Origin: Lachnospiraceae bacterium | GTDB lineage: Bacteria > Bacillota > Clostridia > Lachnospirales > Lachnospiraceae | Direction of reading: 5' to 3' | DNA length: 52,056 nt | NCBI GenBank assembly: GCA_009774175.1 | Contig: VSNG01000027.1 | Span: forward strand, 1-52,056 | Part shown: positions 49,567-52,056 of the stretch, piece by piece | Layout of the letters: each line of letters starts with the position of its first letter | Position numbering within the stretch: position 1 is the stretch's first letter | Program-made: the position numbers and the translations under genes | The notes under the pieces: generated by a model | Databases searched by the model: none | What the model was told of the DNA's origin: nothing | Seen by the model: the letters and a program-made list of their open reading frames with translations, nothing else

Positions 49567-50505
49567 TCACTCCGCCGAAAACAGCGGCGTAGACAGATAT
49601 CTGTCTCCGGAATCCGGCAGAAGCGCAACAATGGTCTTACCCTTATTCTCCGGCCGTTTTGCAAGCTCAGTGGCCGCGTACAGCGCCGCGCCGGAGGAAA
49701 TGCCCACAAGCACGCCTTCCTGTACGGCAATCGCCCTGCCCGCCGTAAAAGCGTCCTCGTTAGAGACTTTGATGATCTCATCATAAACATTCGTATCCAG
49801 CACCTCCGGCACAAAGCCTGCGCCGATTCCCTGAATCTTGTGAGCCCCGGACGCGCCTCCCGAAAGCACCGGGCTGCTCTCAGGCTCTACCGCCACGACT
49901 CTGACCGCTGGATTTTTCTCTTTCAGATAACCGCCCACGCCGGTAATTGTGCCGCCGGTGCCTACGCCGGCCACAAAGATATCCACCTTCCCGTCCGTGT
50001 CCTCCCAAATTTCAGGCCCCGTCGTGGCCCTGTGTATCGCCGGATTGGCCGGATTTTCAAACTGTCCCAGAATGATTGCCCCGGGCGTTGAAGCCTGTAA
50101 TTCCTCCGCTTTTTCAATAGCGCCCTTCATGCCTTTTGCGCCATCCGTCAGCACCAGCTGAGCGCCATAGGCCTGCAGGAGCTTACGCCGCTCCACGCTC
50201 ATTGTCTCCGGCAGCGTCAGAACCGCTTTATAACCCTTAGCCGCCGCCACTGCCGCCAGTCCGATTCCCGTGTTGCCGCTGGTAGGCTCGATGATGGTGC
50301 CGCCAGGTTTGAGTTTTCCCTCTTTCTCCGCTGCCTCAATCATATGAAGCGCGATACGGTCCTTCACCGAGCCGGCCGGATTCAGATACTCCAGTTTTAC
50401 CAAAACCGTCGCATCGGTAATATTGTTTTTCTTCTCGTAATTAACTGCCTCCATCAGAGGCGTGCGGCCTATCAGCTCCGCCGCGCTTTTTTTAATATTC
50501 GACAT
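49567..50505 (-). CDS. cysK: Cysteine synthase A
   Basis: A 312-residue PLP enzyme forming cysteine from O-acetylserine and sulfide. The PLP lysine is in NPAGSVKDR (K48), the phosphate loop is GVGTGGTITG, and PTSGNTGIGLA (from residue 74) binds substrate. GSVKDRIA and GISSGAALYAA are typical of CysK rather than CysM. It is a single-gene unit with its own promoter at 50597-50625 and terminator. Confidence 0.95.
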   Translation of the reverse strand: MSNIKKSAAELIGRTPLMEAVNYEKKNNITDATVLVKLEYLNPAGSVKDRIALHMIEAAEKEGKLKPGGTIIEPTSGNTGIGLAAVAAAKGYKAVLTLPETMSVERRKLLQAYGAQLVLTDGAKGMKGAIEKAEELQASTPGAIILGQFENPANPAIHRATTGPEIWEDTDGKVDIFVAGVGTGGTITGVGGYLKEKNPAVRVVAVEPESSPVLSGGASGAHKIQGIGAGFVPEVLDTNVYDEIIKVSNEDAFTAGRAIAVQEGVLVGISSGAALYAATELAKRPENKGKTIVALLPDSGDRYLSTPLFSAE

Positions 50506-50596
50506 TTATCATTCCTCCCCGTTTTGTCCCGCTTGATCCGGCGGGAAATTTTGATCCACCTATTTCATAGTTACTCAATAGGTTAAGTATGGTATT

Positions 50597-50625
50597 AGGA
50601 TATACCAATCCCTTCTCTCTGTCAA
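50597..50625 (-). promoter_or_regulatory. Promoter of cysK
   Basis: On the minus strand TTGACA (50620-50625), a 17-nt spacer and TATCCT (50597-50602). Downstream, ACTTAACCTATTGAGTAAC (about 50570-50590) has a broken dyad that may be a site for an Rrf2/CymR-like cysteine regulator; this is weak. Confidence 0.6.
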
Positions 50626-50632
50626 CCCCAAA

Positions 50633-51987
50633 TTACAAATGAATCCTCTCAAACACTGCTCTCACGTGCACGCCGTCTTCCGGCACCGTAACTTCGATCG
50701 TCTCCTCCTCCGAGACGCCGTTTGCAAACGCGCCGCTCTCCCATCTGACAAACCGACATCCTTCTGCGGGCGCCGCGCTCAGTGTAACAGGATAGTCCGT
50801 AAAATAGTCTCCGCTCCATTGCCCGTCCTGCCCGAGCTTTGGCGTAACCGTATTTACGGTAACGCTGCCCGCCTCTGTCTCATTCACCGCAACGGTAACG
50901 CGGGCAGGCGCGCCGTTCAGCTGAAGGTGCTCCCGCAGCTGCTCCACCGCATAGGGTCTCCGGCACTCCAAAAACTTCCGTATATCCGCCACCTGATTTT
51001 CGAAAAGCGCCGAATCTTCGGTACCGTAAAATCTTTGCAAATGATGCCGCATCGGTTCTCTCATGGCCGCGTCATAGCTTTCCAGAAAAGGGCCGTATGT
51101 TTCTTCCGAAAAAGACGTATTGACCAGATCCATAAACGTGACGGCAAACTGCCGTTTAAACGCATCATTGCGGCACAGGTTGGAAAACATGGCGCTCTCG
51201 CGTAAAAGGTGGTCCATGGCATCATAGTCAGTCAGGTCGGAAGACAGGGTAAATCCATTGGTGTCAAACAGCATCCATCGCCATCTGCCGTCTTCATACA
51301 GGCCTTCGCCAGCCACGCGCGTTCTCCAGAGCGCTTCGTTTGTAACGGGCCAGTCAACATGATGGCTGATATAGGTCTGTACCGCACAATAATCAAAATT
51401 CCCCGTTTTTTATCATTACCGCATTATCTTTTCCCACGTCCTAATAATGCGCCAGATAGGCCGGATCATATTTTTCCGTAATCCAGTATTCGCCATTCAA
51501 AAACATGGCATAGGGCTTAAAACGCATGGTGGAGAACGCTCTGTCCTTTGCCAGCCAGGAAACGAGAACATCCCGCATTTTGGAAAAGCGGTCGTTGCCC
51601 CCGGAATCCAGAATGACCGCCTCGGCAAAATAGGACGTATCAAACAGGTCGGCGCCAAAGAGACCGTTGCCTCCGTACTGCTCTCTCGCATACAGATTGA
51701 AGCTTTTCGGGTACATTCCGCGGCTCGCGTCGCCGTGAATGCGCAGACCGCACCCCCGTACATTTGTCCACAGGATGAGCCGGCGGCACATAGGGAAGCG
51801 CACCGTCTCCCGTTCCGTACAGAAAGGCCACGGACATATCCGTCCGCATGGCATGCACATTTTCCTGCGGCGTTACATCCTCAATAAAAATCGGCTCTGT
51901 ATAAAGATACGCGTTTTCATCCGGATCCGATCCGTCAAACGTATAATAGCTTTCCGTTCCCGGAGGCGCATAAAGCTCCAGTCGCCC
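50633..51987 (-). pseudogene. CotH kinase family surface protein, multiply disrupted
   Basis: Reading the minus strand, pieces of one CotH protein lie in different frames. (a) 51987 to ~51755: an OmpA/chitobiase-like region LELYAPPGTESYYTFDGSDP ... HPVDKCTGVR. (b) ~51760-51441: CotH core LRIHGDASRGMYPKSFNLYA, ending in an in-frame TAG (after LAHY) where family members have tyrosine, then DVGKDNAVMIKNGE. (c) ~51392-50633: DYCAVQTYISHHVDWPVTN ... WMLFDTNGF, then a repeat domain VNTVTPKLGQ … FVRWESG. There are thus two internal deletions or frameshifts and one nonsense codon. CotH-type proteins are spore-coat or surface kinases. The 5' end is cut off by the element at 51988. Confidence 0.7.
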
Positions 51988-52056
51988 CCACCCGTAAAAC
52001 GGGTGGCTAGGGACGCGGGCTCTAAGCCCGCCCTACTTGGCTGCGTCTCAAGACGC
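51988..52056 (-). mobile_element. End of an insertion element with three perfect hairpins (IS200/IS605-like)
   Basis: Three tandem perfect hairpins fill the window edge: CCACCCGT-AAA-ACGGGTGG (51988-52006), GCGGGCT-CTA-AGCCCGC (52015-52031) and GCGTCT-CA-AGACGC (52043-52056). They begin exactly where the cotH homology stops. Such stems mark the right end of IS200/IS605-group elements, where the tnpB 3' end overlaps the omega RNA scaffold. The body of the element would lie to the right, outside this window. Confidence 0.45.

Overview
The window looks like chromosome from a Gram-positive anaerobe of the Clostridia, most likely a gut Lachnospiraceae. The grounds are GGAGG-type ribosome sites before most genes, lipoboxes of the GC[GQ] type, GHKL/LytTR two-component pairs, a DUF6020 membrane protein, DUF4422 and CotH proteins, and many amino-acid ABC importers. 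I see no rRNA, tRNA or CRISPR array. Gene density is high, most genes are on the minus strand, and base composition is about 50 percent GC by eye, except for an AT-rich stretch at roughly 1.0-10.0 kb.

Region by region. (1) 197-871 is an alpha/beta hydrolase. (2) About 1.0-10.0 kb looks like the remains of an integrated mobile element: two decayed large-serine-recombinase tails at the left, an N-terminally truncated mobilisation-type protein at the right, a small excisionase-like HTH gene, and between them a LytTR/GHKL pair, a lipoprotein, three ABC-2 type membrane proteins, an ATPase and a receiver-less winged-helix regulator. (3) 10.4-21.9 kb holds a LacI regulator with an ATA at its start position, a RelQ-type alarmone synthetase, a DUF6020 protein, a chemoreceptor, a TrhA/hemolysin III protein, GalE with an adjacent UDP-sugar pyrophosphorylase, a DUF4163/DUF3298 lipoprotein and a DUF4422 glycosyltransferase. 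(4) 22.0-26.0 kb has two divergent MATE exporters, then a MotA-like membrane protein coupled to a membrane-anchored LuxR regulator. (5) 26.1-33.7 kb has two polar-amino-acid ABC importers, an SstT symporter and a DacA-type carboxypeptidase. The first importer's binding protein is circularly permuted: its lobes are in reverse order compared with the ordinary one 3 kb away. (6) 33.7-38.5 kb is a signalling cluster: a PocR-HisKA-HATPase-REC-HPt hybrid kinase, a two-receiver response regulator and a hemerythrin fusion. (7) 38.5-47 kb contains a broken MFS exporter, a hypoxanthine/uracil-DNA glycosylase, an MFS permease, a broken AraC regulator, and a BceAB-like transporter divergent from a LytTR/GHKL pair with three LytTR-type repeats between them. 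(8) 46.9-50.6 kb is panC-panD-BASS transporter, a 122-nt structured element in front of panC, and cysK. (9) 50.6 kb to the end is a decayed cotH gene cut by what looks like the end of an IS200/IS605-type element carrying three perfect hairpins.

Themes. Transport is matched with sensing: two LytTR systems each sit beside an ABC exporter and candidate LytTR sites, and the amino-acid importers have operator-like palindromes. Several intercistronic gaps are filled by perfect hairpins rather than being empty. Gene decay is widespread (recombinases, relaxase-like gene, MFS, AraC, cotH, the LacI start codon), which suggests an accessory region in flux.
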